Below are positions 35,522 to 47,828 of a DNA stretch of 64,000 bases, piece by piece. The notes under the pieces were generated by a model. That model did not search any database, had not been told where the DNA came from, and saw only the letters and a list, made by a program, of their open reading frames with translations. Made by a program: the position numbers and the translations under genes. Positions within the stretch are counted from its first letter, which is position 1. Each line of letters opens with the position of its first letter. Source of the stretch: Baylisascaris procyonis (taxonomy: Eukaryota > Nematoda > Chromadorea > Rhabditida > Ascarididae); the NCBI GenBank assembly GCA_037389465.1, contig JAZARR010000236.1, positions 868,001 to 932,000 on the forward strand, given 5' to 3'.

Positions 35522-36464
35522 GTAACAGTTTCTTCTTTTAACGCATGTTGTCGTATTCCTTTTGTGTTGGCAAGCTTCACAGCATTGTTTAGCTTATTTC
35601 ACGGACTAGAGCATATTTAGCTTTACGGATCTGTTAAGGATGTTTTAAAGTTTCACTTGTTGCAGCACTTCGTAGAGATCAGTTGTTAGTTAGTTAATTT
35701 CGAAGATCCTCGAAAAATTTTCACTCTTCTCCGTGCAAAAGTACGTAGTGGATCTGAAATTTTTCAAGGGGAAAGGAAATTTTGCACTAATGGGGCTGTT
35801 TGTGATGACGTTCACAGTATACAGTGAATTACATTGTCATGTTGTCTGCTCAATAGATTTATAACATTCCGTTCTTCATCGAATTTTCTTTAGCAGTTCA
35901 TCTTTTCACGCTTTCAAGTGATTTTGTCAGTTGTTATGGCACTAATAGCGTCTAAAGGTCATTCATTTTTCTCTATTCCGTGCACATTCATTGTGCTCGT
36001 TCGGAGGCATTACCTCTGAAACGACTTGTTTGTAGAAAGATGTAATGTTAACTCAAAGATCCCGACAATCTTCGAGACATCTTCGTGAATGTCAGAAACC
36101 TTTGCATCCGGGGTCGCTAGAATCTTTGGCATTTGACTTTGTGCTCGCATGATCTCGAAGATGGGATTGGATCAGTTTGCAACTATGTTATATAAATGAC
36201 CCATTTGCACAAGTAGAAGACCTGGGCCATGGTCTTTCCCGTCGTTGGGGAGGAGATGGTTCATAAATGGATGCATCTGAGCAGATGGGGCTGATGTTTT
36301 TCAACACTTCATTTCTTTACTTCTCGTTGGGGCAGGTTGATTTAGGTACTGGATGTTATTGAGTAAAATTTGAATGTATTTTAAAAAATGACCCTTTTTA
36401 AGTATAGGCGTACGAAAAGGTCTAGATTGTATGCATCAGTTTTATATACATATGGCGATTAGTC

Positions 36465-36505
<41 letters not shown>
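35522..36505. other. No recognised gene; (TA)n near the 3' end
   Basis: Intron-like sequence. A pure TA tract of about 34 bp lies at 36,470-36,503. Confidence 0.5.
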
Positions 36506-36632
36506 GTTACAATGATGAACGACGAGTCCTGCAACGAATTCTTCTAAAGCGGGAATTCAAATTTTTGTTTCGTTGCCAATTGCTACGTGGGGTTATTGTT
36601 TTCTCGAAAGCATTTACAACATTTATATTTGC
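36506..36632. repeat. Dispersed repeat R2, copy 2
   Basis: Counterpart of 13,607-13,735, directly after the (TA)n tract. Confidence 0.8.
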
Positions 36633-37260
36633 TGTTTTTGTATCTCTATGACCCAACTATTTGACTTCAATATTTTTTTTTTGTTCCCACCAAATCTAAT
36701 CCCTCCTCGTTGGTCCGATTCTGACGTTTCCACAGTCTTACGGCGATGTTTGCCTACCTCATCATCAAGCAATATTACCTACAGGTGTAAGTTATCTCCT
36801 CAGGAATAACTTTGCATCCGGATCCTGACGTCCCATTGCTTTCCGAACCTTTTGTCTTTTGTTGCTTCGGCGACTGTTTTCATATCGTTTGTCTTTTATG
36901 GAGGCATCGAGCGCCTATAATAGTGTTTGTAACATATTGATGGGAAACCGTTGGATGCAGGCGGAAGTTCGGCTTCATACATCAGAGGACATTTCTTTGT
37001 CGTTCTTATGGCTTCATGTTCGCACGGAAGTGCTTCCGATATTCTTTCTCCAACGAAGCCTTTTTAATTCGTCTGATGAACGAATGCCGTTTGTCTGCGA
37101 TGATGAAGGAGGAATTCCACGCAACATCTGTTGTGTTTTATTTTCCGGGCATATCAACTGTTTTTAATGCAGTTTTATACCCAATATTTGCAATAGAAAT
37201 GAATTTATGCCTTAATAATCGGTTGATAGACTTGAATGATTATGTAGAAGTTTGTTTTAG

Positions 37261-37320
37261 GCATGATTCTCTGCGTCAGTTTCGCAACAAGGCAAAAGAC
37301 AGACTCGATGGTCTTCTGGT
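37261..37320 (+). CDS. Weak candidate exon (HDSLRQFRNKAKDRLDGLL)
   Basis: Acceptor TTGTTTTAG, possible donor CTG|GTCAGC. The helical peptide resembles a leucine/Asn-Arg block of WDFY3 only loosely. A second weak candidate (LEAGMAHSQWLLDQANQKVF) lies at 37,708-37,790 with donor TCA|GTAAGC. Confidence 0.3.
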
Positions 37321-38384
37321 CAGCTTAAACGACTTGTTGTGTTGATCGAATATGAAATTTCACATCGAGGCATGATTCTTTTCTATTTGCATTTTATTGT
37401 TTCCCATCTAGTTTGCCATTGTGTCCATCATAGGACGTCCTCAGTTACGTTCACTAGCAAACACACTGTTGAATCGTTAGACAAATAAATTCCACTGAAA
37501 GAAGCCGGAGAGAACAATACGATAGCTTTTTTAACAGTACGATTGTTTATCTAATTTTAAGCTTCATTATGTTCGGAAGCTTCATCTCAGTGGTTTTGAT
37601 GTGCAACGAAATGGATAACTTTTGTTTAAAGCTTCAAATGAAAACTCTGCAAATGTTTTATTATCATAAATGATATTTTTAATGTAAGGTGTGCGTATGT
37701 TGCAGGATCGGAAAGTTGGAAGCTGGTATGGCCCACTCTCAATGGTTGCTTGATCAGGCCAACCAGAAGGTCTTCGAACTTTCATCTCAGTAAGCATTTC
37801 TCAATTCATTTTGTCTTTTGACTTCTTTGATTTTGACTTGATTTGATTCACTTGAGCGTTTTGAATTTATTTCGGCTAAGTAGAAGTAGAAGCATTTGAA
37901 TATGAAGGAAATCGAAGGGAGGTTTATGGCAGAGGAGCAGGAATAATGTGGTTTTTGCAGTTCCGCCCATCACAATAGCCGCAATCATAGATCACAAATG
38001 GCTATAACTGCGCCTTCAACGTATCGGATTCATGTTATGAAGAAAGCAATGACTTTCGATGATCCCTCCATAGCTTCTCAATGCTCTCTTTTGATCGATT
38101 ATACTGGTATACAAGTAATGGCATTTATAATACGTGCCATGTGCTAGATGTTATTTATTATATGCGTTTGCAAAACGCATTTTGGCAGCATAGTGATTGT
38201 TGGTATTTCTTATTTCTTGGTAAAGGCAATAGTGCTTAATTTAAGCGTTGCATAGCAAAAGCCATCTTGCATCACTATACTGCCGAGTGCACCATACGAA
38301 CAACTAACTCTGTATCAATATACTATCTCTAGAAGCCTCTTTATTGACACCGATTTGCGTTATTGCGGTGAAATTTTTATCGCT

Positions 38385-38640
38385 GTTCGAAACAATATTT
38401 AGCTCATCAACTCCGTCTATAGCCTGGTAATTACTTTCCCGCAAAGGGAAACGATTGAAATGCGAGAGCGGCTGGCAGCAGCATGCCAAATAGGCAGCAA
38501 CAGTATTCACTTGTTCGAAACAATATTTAGCTCATCAACTCCGTCTATAGCCTGGTAATTACTTTCCCGCAAAGGGAAACGATTGAAATGCGAGAGCGGC
38601 TGGCAGCAGCATGCCAAATAGGCAGCAACAGTATTCACTT
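38385..38640. repeat. Perfect 128-bp tandem duplication
   Basis: 38385-38512 and 38513-38640 appear identical base for base, starting gttcgaaacaatatttagct. There is no divergence, so it is recent or an assembly artefact. One + frame reads MRERLAAACQIGSNS across the join. Confidence 0.95.
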
Positions 38641-38871
38641 CTCCCGCCTTCACTAAGCGCTAACGACAAGTGCAAATATTTGAATAGAATTTATATATCA
38701 GTCGAAGTCGAATTGATCGCTTATTCTAGATGGGGCATAAGCTTCCTAATGAACCAAATAATAGTAAATTAGTGAAGCATTCTTTACTAACCACTCCTTT
38801 TTACTTAACTAGTAAGTTGTGAGCATATGGGAGCAGAATATAGGTTATAAAAAGTAATGGGATTTGTTTAG

Positions 38872-39024
38872 ATTATCTCAACTATTTCCGTTCTTGGGCA
38901 ATAGCGATGAAGAAACGCTGGCGAACGTTTCACCTGACGATTGGGACTTCAACGATCCTTCATGGGAAGATGTTTCATCAATGGCGGAGGACTTCATGTA
39001 TCGTCTGATGGTCAAAGATAAAAG
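38872..39024 (+). CDS. Titin/obscurin (UNC-89)-like protein kinase exon, C-lobe
   Basis: Acceptor TTTGTTTAG, donor AAAG|GTCACT. Reads LFPFLGNSDEETLANV then DDWDFNDPSWEDVSSMAEDF and MYRLMVKDKR. This is subdomains IX-XI of the giant-muscle-kinase class (SPFLG...ETL..V, W.F.DP.W..VS..A.DF...L..KD). DPSW/VKDKR recalls UNC-89/obscurin PK1. The flanking kinase exons (DFG, APE, the HPW end) are not visible, so it is an isolated fragment. It could be part of the same gene as the Ig-like exons at 25-27 kb, with WDFY3-like exons oddly in between. Confidence 0.75.
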
Positions 39025-40530
39025 GTCACTTTACTATTAAGACCATTTGGAATTGCCCCCTATAATGCAAAAAAGTTCATCAGCTAATTTGCTAAGTGTT
39101 ATAGCATTCCCAACTTGTCAATGGCTCTGTTCTATCCAGCGAAAAGAACGAGTCTTAAATCAACAATAATGAGCTAGGTGGGTAATTAACTGGATTCACA
39201 CTTATCACCCAATTATTCCTTAAAAATGGTTTTTCTATTATTTCAGAAATTTTTAAGTTTTTCATCGGAAGCCTTTCCTCGAAAGGTCACTAATGAATTT
39301 GCAGTTGTTAAATTGCATCGGTGAATGCAAACGTTCACTTATGCAACTGTATTTAGAATGTTTGTTTAATGCTGTTTAGATAATATCCACGCTAAATAAG
39401 TTAACTCCATTTTGAAAATTTTTTTTAGCCAAATCATACGCTCTATCCTCCGTATTTTTCTTAACCATATGCTAAAAGTAACTTATCGTTTCGGTGAGAA
39501 AATTATAACCTTTTGCTTGCTATCCAAGTATTTAGTTATGTTCTTTTATATCGTTGTACATTCATAGTTATGGCACGTCTTTATTTAACTTACACCCCAT
39601 TTTCCGTTTTTGTGCATGAAAAAATATACACTCATATATAAAAGTTTAAAAAAGAGCGCTTTGAATATTGGCACCAAAACAGAAACTCATTAAAACACAA
39701 AACCTTCAAAAACTTCACTAGAAATTGTTAAAAGTTTGGATTGAAATGTTTCTTTTCTTTTTGCCATGCGATTACTTGGATGTAGTCACCTATCCTCTGC
39801 GTCTCTATCATTTCCTCAGTGCCTATCTTTATTGCTGTATTTGTCTTTGAAGTTGTTCGAGAGGAGGACTCATGTTATTTGGGGGTGCATGAGCCTTCAA
39901 TAATTTGTATTCAATAAGCGTTCACTTTGCTGATAGTATTTAAGAATGCTAAATTTAAAATTTTTATATTATTTTTTATTTTGATTTTCATTCAGATTTT
40001 TTTATATTGAAATATTCATTTATATGAGCATATTTTGAAAAATATTACTTTTTGTAATATTTTTATATATCAAAACTGTTTGTTAATAATTAAAGGAAGA
40101 TACGACATCACGTATTGTTTTGTGAAGAATCTATATAATTTGTGAGATTATTTTTGTTCCTGAAATAATGTTCATTGTTCAGTTTTTGTTGTTCGATTTG
40201 TTAAGTCAGTTGGGTTGTGCATAGCAGTCGGTGTTCGAGAAGGCTGTAAATGCTGCTTGAGAGTTGATATAGCTGGTAGTATGGGGGAGTAGCCATTGGC
40301 CGACTGCTTCACTTCCTTGAGCATTATATCGGTTGCCATTTTTTGGTTTTATCCTTCCGTTTTGATTTTAAAAGAATGAAATGAGCAAGGTAGTGCAAGA
40401 GAGCGTTTGTGCACAACCTGAACCGAGTCGAGAACCTTCATGGTCGAGGACCTGAGGTGCATTTTTATTTATCAATTTTAGAACGGGCGTTCATATATGC
40501 AAATTTTGCCTACATTCTTGTACACTATAG
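39025..40530. other. No recognised gene; partial R1 repeat
   Basis: AT-rich. 39,740-39,925 is a partial, diverged copy of repeat R1 (TTGCCATGCGATTACTTGGA, CTCTGCGTCTCTATCATTTC). Confidence 0.5.
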
Positions 40531-40672
40531 GTGACAGCTCGAGCGACAGCCTATTATTTCGACGTATCAAATGAATGCATTCATGGCATAACGCAAGAGG
40601 GTGGTGATGCTAAAGCGATATGCAATGGGTTGGCAGCCGCAGAGATGACAAATAGGACCAGCAAGGCTCTTG
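40531..40672 (+). CDS. Unidentified exon (VTARATAYYFDVSNECIHGI)
   Basis: 47 codons plus one carried base, acceptor ACACTATAG, donor CTTG|GTTTGT. Continues TQEGGDAKAICNGLAAAEMT. Phase-compatible with the exon at 41185/41188. No family recognised. Confidence 0.5.
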
Positions 40673-41184
40673 GTTTGTTGATTTTGTCATCTGAGAGCTG
40701 TTTTTGGGAAGGATATGGATGGGATGCTGCTTCCTATCGCATATCCTTTTCGTCGTTCTTCGTTTTCCTGGTTTCTTTTTTTCCTGCATCCTGTTTGAAA
40801 TAGGTGAAGTGACATTTCTCTTTAGATTTCAGAATAAGTTTTATTAGCTGAATAAAATAAGTCTTGGAGGAGTCTTTTGGTGCGCTGTTGATATTTCGAT
40901 GAGTTTCACTGTGTTCGGTTTATTGAAACATGTGATCACTTTCACGCAGTTTTGTTTGCACCCGACCACTCGTGATGTGGTCAGCTGCATCACGTTCTAT
41001 GGGTGTTGATGGGTTGCTCCGAGGTACGATCATCGCTTTTTTTTTAAACAGTCGAGTCCTCCCCTTTCTCCTTTTCCCCCTCCCGGCTTCCAGTTTCACA
41101 TTCCTTTCGGATGTTTTAAGTTTTTTGAACTAGGACAAAGTTTTATATTTTTGAGGTAACATTCATTCCACTTTTCCTTTTCAG

Positions 41185-41378
41185 CAGATACAGTGGTGAA
41201 AAGGACTTACGATGAGCGTGACGGCGGTCGCTGCGATGGTCGTTACGGAGGCGGTATTACTGTGGTTCATACGGAGATGGCGGAGGTCGTTAGTGAAAAG
41301 AGTGTTTTGTTACGTAAACATCTTTATGTGGCTTTATGTACGGAACTTCTCTCCATCTCTATGACGTTCCCCTTTAAG
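41185..41378 (+). CDS. Unidentified exon with NAGNAG acceptor
   Basis: The acceptor TTTTCAGCAG offers two starts three bases apart (41185 or 41188), adding or dropping one residue. Reads DTVVKRTYDERDGGRCDGRY, a Gly/Arg/Asp-rich stretch, then HLYVALCTELLSISMTFPFK; donor AAG|GTAGGA. Enters with the carried G from 40672. Confidence 0.45.
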
Positions 41379-44051
41379 GTAGGAGGGGGGGGGGAGGAGG
41401 GGGAAAAGACGGCTGTCGTCTAAGGACTGTCTGTAGTCGTCTGTGCACGTAACTGCAAAGCTTTGCGGCTGCTGACGTTGTATTTGATTAAAGCATTGAG
41501 CTTGTGGGCAGTGGCAAAGGAGGCAGATGTTCCAGGTTCCTAAATAAGAAGGATATAAGAAGGCAGTAGAGGATTTACATAAAGGAGCTTCTAGTGCCCT
41601 TTTTTATATCTTATATTTTATACTGCTTTTATATTTATATTCCTATGTTTTATATTTATATTGCTTTATATATTATATTTTCATTTTCATGTCATAGTGA
41701 ATAATTGTTGTATTATTTTATATGTTTTATGAAATATTAATTTGTCATCGGCTGGCTAATTTTGTATTTCTCGATTTTGAAACCTCGTTGTCTATTTCAT
41801 GTCCTCGTCTAATGCAAACTTCACTGCTCGCGTTGACATTTTCCAGGGTGGCAACAAGATGTGCTTCCGATCGATCGCCTGATCGGTATTGCCGTTAACT
41901 TATTCTTAACCCTTGATCATTTGTTGTTGTGTTAGAAATTTCTGAAGCGCTTTTTGTTTTATTTTGCTGTTTCTGAACTGTGTTAAAAGCGCTGGAAGGG
42001 AGGGAAGTAGGAATAGTATAGTTTCGCCAAAAGTTTCCTTGTTTTGTTTAAGTTTCTTCTCTTTTGATTGCCTAAAAAAGAAACCCCACGTTTAAAAGTT
42101 CTTTGTAAGTTTTTTTCATGCTTCTAAGGGTGGAGTGGATGCTGTTGTTTTTTGAAGTGCCAGAAGCCCATATCTGAAAGTGATGAGTGGACCAACGCGA
42201 TGAAGTTTGCATGAGAGTTGTCTTTCACTCGTTTCATCCATGTTGTACACTTAATAACCTATTGTTTGAAATGAATTGTTTGTACTAACTTACTGCAAAT
42301 GCAATCAGAAGCTATGAAGTGGAATTTCGAAAAGAAACAGTTTCATTGTGATGATTTGTTCTCTTTTGGTGCAGGAATCAGGCCAGGTGTGTCGAGGTTG
42401 TTGGCTGCGTCAGAGAATATCTCGGGTTGCGGGTATTGGACGATGGGACTAAATCGATCGGTGCGAAAGAAAGAGCGGAGAACGTTCCCTCGTGTCGAAC
42501 AGTTTAGATCAAGTGCGATCCACGTCGTGGCTGGAACCAGGTCAACCTCGATTCGTGATAATATGAAGGTGAATGGAATAAGGCGGTGACTGGGATCGGA
42601 TCGGACTTGCACTATACATCGGCGGCGTTCACATCGAGTTTGTGTTTGCAGCGGGCGTTGGCCTGGGTTCGAGCTGAAAGGTACCCTTTTCGCAAACGGG
42701 TTGATTGTATTGCAATATGACATGGTGATACAAGTATGTGTGACCTCGAGCAGATATCCTTGGCGCAGTAAATTTATGGTTTTGGAGGATGAGTGTTTCC
42801 TTATAAAACTTCGGGTAAGATTTTTGATTAATAATGAGCATTAAATTATTGGTTGAAAGCAATGAAAGCAAATAGTCCAACGTTCAAAATTCGCTATATA
42901 GATGCATAAATGATTCATTAGTGAGATGATAAACGACAAGTTTACTGAAAAGAACATTTTCGATGAGATTTTTTGGCGATTTTGGATATATACTAGTAAA
43001 TTATTTTGGGGAAAACTCATTTTAGAAATTTTATAGTTGGCATTCAAACAAGGTGGCCGGTGATATATTTCAGTGTTCGTTTCATTTCCATATGAGCCGA
43101 CAAGTAGTTGAAATGAGGTATCCCCGAGTGTTTCGCTTTCGCTCCCTCCCTTCCCTCTCTATAATTTGCTTCCTCGGTGAAAAGTTGAAGCAGCTTCATT
43201 GTCCGTTTCTTTTCTAATTAATCTCTTTTCTCTACCTCGTTAGGTTTTATTAAATATAAACGACTTAGTTGCAAGTGTCCAGCGGTGACTTCTACACAGT
43301 ATGGAAAATGATGGAGGGTCTGCGGTTGTCTATATGAGGAAAACGCATCTTAGCTGGAAGGATCACCAAGCTTCAGCTCGAGCTTACCAGCAGGTTGGGC
43401 ACTTCCTGTCGTACTAATACTAAAATATTCATGATTAGGATCCCAAAGACGTCCATCACGACGGTCCATTTGTGGTATCATTGTTGTGAGAATTGACAGT
43501 AAAGATGACCATCAATCACTTCGCCTGTTACATTGTGGAATAAAGTGTTGAGCTGACCCTGCAAAAGTATTGTTATTTATTACTCTAAATTCGGAGGTGA
43601 AAGGAAACCTGAATAAAAAAAGATCTTCGGATCCGTAAGCTAATCGCATTCCTTCCATTCGAATCAGTTCACATTTGAACAGTGGGATATTTAGAGTTGT
43701 AAAGTGATATGACTCTTGAAGCAATAAGCGCCATCAATATTGGCAATTCCATGTATATTTGGGTGTAGGAAAGGAGGGTTGGCAAAAATATATGGAAGCG
43801 GAACTTTTTTGTCAAAGACTTAAACGTCCCTCCAAACCCCGGTCAGTCCTATATGAATGCAAATTGAGCGCCGCGTTAAATTATTATTTCTTTGAATTTT
43901 TCTATTAGTAATCCTCCCAATTACTTTATTATCAGATAGTTCCCTATGTTTTGCTTGCTGGATTTATAAACAGTACGCATGTACATATGAACAGTATATT
44001 GTGAACGAGTGATCTACGTTAATGAGTGATCTGCTGCGATCAACTGAGTTT

Positions 44052-44070
44052 TGTGATCGCCGCGATCACA
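44052..44070. promoter_or_regulatory. Perfect 9+1+9 palindrome
   Basis: TGTGATCGC-C-GCGATCACA, about 40 bp upstream of the LTR-like block. Could be a dimeric protein site or a cruciform; role unknown. Confidence 0.5.
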
Positions 44071-44109
44071 TTGTATAACGAGTTATTTGCTCGCATTTGT
44101 TTGATCTGA

Positions 44110-44343
44110 TGTACTGTGGGGAGGTCATAATCCCCATTGTGGTTTATGACCCCCGAATGCCTTCAGGGTCGCAACCGGAGCTATAAATAGGCTGCGCAGT
44201 TGCTTGCTGTTCATTGTGTGTACCGTGTTGACTCTTGTGTGAGTCTTCTGGTTGTTCTGTTCGTAGTAAACGAGCCTCTATCGCCTCGCGTTGTCATTTA
44301 TTTTATTTAGTCGCATACATTTGGTCGCTGACTTGTTCGTACA
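44110..44343 (+). mobile_element. Possible solo LTR or promoter-like element
   Basis: Begins TGTACTGTGGGGAGG and ends TTCGTACA (TGTAC/GTACA ends, 234 bp). It has a TATA box (GCTATAAATAGGCTGC) and a GC-richer body. No target-site duplication could be shown, so LTR status is a guess from layout. Confidence 0.3.
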
Positions 44344-47300
44344 TATCTTATTTTATATTATATTTTATATTTTATATTTTTATTTGTCGTTAATAACACA
44401 ACGCAATAGAGAGAGTTCATGAGCAATCGTGAATCGAATTATATTTCTCTTAAAAAAAAGCTTTTCTAAATTGTTTAAATTGGAATGAATTGGAATGAAA
44501 AAATCGTAGGGAAAATATTGCGCATTATTTATTCTCCCTTGCTAACAAGTAATTTTCAAATGAGTTTTCAGAGGATTTTCCTTATTTTCCACCTAACATT
44601 GATCATCAGCGATAGATGGAATTTTTGAAGTGGTCATCAGTCATCATTTCTGCAATCATTTATCATCAATTATGGAGTAATCTTCATTTATAAAGACCAA
44701 TCATACCCTCAGAATCGGTCTTTTATCTTTTTCGATGCTATTGCCGTCATAAACCTCTGTCAGATAGGTGTGTTCGTTGCCTCTTACGTTGGGAATGTTG
44801 TATGAGAGCAATACGTAGTGGCGATGAACTCTGAGCTTGTGTTGAGTATGCATTCACCTCCATCATAAGCATTTTACGCTGTGGTATGTTTCACAATAGA
44901 CGTATTCTTTTGCTGATCTCCCACAACGATTTTGCAGTGACGGTAGAATGGTGTTGCGTAACGTTTGATTAGCGCAACACATGTGCTAAAACCGCAACAC
45001 CCATTGGTTCTGATGACGTGAGTTGTGCTGTTTTGTGCAGTTGCCGTTTTAGCGTTGCATTTGTTACGGCATTAAATATAGTGATGTCATCACTACCTGA
45101 ATGAATGCGAAGGTAGTGATTGTTGAGGTTGAGGTAGAGATTTGTGGTTTTTATTGTTATATGAAGTGTAGGGCGAGTGGGTGATATGTTAGCCCCCTTC
45201 CGATTTTTCTGTGTTATATAAAACGCAGAAATGCGTCCACTCCACTTTTATTCATTTTATTTATATGTTTGTCTGCAATTTGTTGTTTATTTGCAAAAGA
45301 CATGTTATGGATATGTGCGTTTGTCTAGGTAACCATCTACCTACTAGTTTCAGATCATAAACCATAGAAGGTTGATGCGGTAAGACCTGGTAGACATGAC
45401 CTATGGATTGTGGATTACAGCATATATTCTGTATGACTTAGTGGTGTTGAATGTCATCGTAAATTTTGTAAGTTAAATTCGCAAAGTTAACGAATCGAGC
45501 GTGTTCCAAAAAAACACTTTTCGTTCGGGGAGGCTTTAGCACTTGGTCGAAAGCATAGGAAACCACAATTTACTCCCTTTTGAGGTATTTAAATATACGA
45601 CTAGCCCGATGATCTGATATCCTTTATCGAATGCCATGTGTCGGTCATTGGCGTGCATGTTATTTTTCTGAGTGTATTTATTTATTTTATTTTTCTTCAT
45701 TTTATCGTTACTTGATGTAATCGTTCGCTGCTTACATCCTCGCATACCCTTCTCCTCCAAGTCCCATCCCCTGTGTTCCCGTTTTTAAAATTTTTACCTC
45801 GTTCGGCGGCTATTTGCTAAGACCAAAGTTCACACTAATTTAGCTTTACGAATGTTTATTGCTCAAAAAATTCGGGGCAGTGGAGTCAGGTTTATCTATC
45901 ATCGACTCATTTCTTGAAAATTTTCAAATTTGCGACTGCCTACCCCTATCCCATCCGGAGAGGGAAGTGGGAGAGAGGAAGGGAGAAGGAAGTGGTCGTT
46001 ATTGCCTGCATGTTCCCCACCTGGCTAATTGTAGCCTACCTGAGTAATAATCTAGCTGGTTTCACATATCCTACCTGATTAGCAAATGCCGCTATGCTCC
46101 TATTTGTCCCTTTCATCTAAAGGGGAGTTTTTTTAATTGCCTATTCTTTTTGGTAGAATATAAGTTTGTTTAATCTTTATGAGTTGATATTCGTCCATGC
46201 CGAATGAGTTATAAAATCGATTATAGAATGTTTGAAATTTCAGGCTTCGATCTCTGGTTTGTGTGTTTGTCGATCGGTTTTTATGTGTGATTTTCCGTAT
46301 ATACGTATAAAACAATGAAAACTGATATCGAGTCATTGCGACCATGCAACGCTGACATTGTGAGTTTTGATTTGTTTTGTTTGATGATCGTAGTTTAATT
46401 TTTGATTTCAATATATTTTAATATTTGAAGGGATCATAGACAGTAATTTGTTTGTAATATTTGCAGAAATGCGTAAATTTGCATAGCACCGCCCATTTTG
46501 AAAACGAAGCAAGTACACCTTGAAAGGGAGGTAGGGTATGGGGGTCGATGGTTTCGATTGTCCCAAAGTGAGACGTTGAGTGAAAATGTTGAGAAGCATT
46601 GCGCGATTTTTAAAGTTAGCCACTATGTTGGATTGTTTTTTAACTTAAGAAGGTTTCCATGAAGGATGCTGTAAATTGAAAGGTGCTCTACCTGTATTTT
46701 TATTCGACCTGTTTACCTGGGTGCAAGCAGAGTTTATTGGATTTATCGCTTGCCTTCTCTGTCAACTCAAGCTTTAAAGAATCAGTCATTGCTACCTAAA
46801 ATTGAATAGAAGTAGGTTATTAAGGAGTGTTGCCAAGGCCAGTTCACTGTACTTGGCTAGAGCAATGAAGTTTTCGTTTCAAAATTTTGGATGGGGTTAT
46901 GGGACCATAGAGTAATCAAAGATTCATAGTTCGGGAGGGGGGGGGGGGAGGGGGTGTACCCTATAGTTAAACGGAATGATGCAGTGTACTCCCAGATTTA
47001 AGTGAAGAAATGCGCTAAGTCTGTCCAGTTATTAAATGAGAGGCATTGCCACTCACTTCCAGTAAGTAGTCTACTATTTTTTGTCATTTCATTGTCACTC
47101 CGTGTGGGCGATCGATGCATTTGAATGTTGAAAGCTTTCATTTTATAAAAACCATTTAAATATTTTTTTTAAAAATGGTGTTATCGTTTTCAACTTGTAG
47201 GGCGAGTCACTTAAATGCATTTATTATTTTACCACCTTTTTCCTATAAGGTTTTGATTTTTTCCCTCATTAAAAATGCCAGTCTCAAGAGAGATATATCC

Positions 47301-47828
47301 GTTGTTTTTGGTTACCGTTAAGGAGAGTTTGATCTTGACGCAGATTCCCTTTGCCCTTTTCTTGAATAATTTTTTATTTCATCTGTGTTTGGTTTATAAA
47401 ATAGGCATTCGAAGTTTAACAGAATGGTTATTCTTGCAGAAGAACATGGATTTGGAAATAGCATTGGCTTGATCTGATCATGTTGAACATGTTCTATGGA
47501 TTAGAGGATTGTAGCAAGGCTAGCAATGGAAGCCTTATATTTTGGGGCTTTCTTAGAGTGCAAATGGATGTAAACGTCATATTGTATAGCATTGTAGGGC
47601 AACAGTGCAATAGAAGTTGTTCTCGTGAGATTTGGAATAACCGAAAGGAAGGGGTGAAATGTTATAGCCGAAACGAAAGGGAGATGGTTTAACCTCAAAA
47701 GTAAAAAAAAAAAGTTTGATATGTTTTTATCAGAGCGGTGTAAATGAATGTTGAATGGTACCGTTCATCAGGTGGCAATTATACCGGTAGTTGGCCGTTG
47801 TTTAGACACTAAGTTGGTGTTGTTTTAG

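Larger units (their letters stand above)
41379..47828. other. Mostly non-coding stretch upstream of the HUWE1 N-terminal exons
   Basis: One uncertain exon at about 42,374-42,589 has competing open frames (RPGVSRLLAASENIS or RCVEVVGCVREYLGLRV). Otherwise AT-rich with poly-G near 46,938 and the LTR-like block at 44,110. No start codon for the HUWE1 gene could be fixed. Confidence 0.4.
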
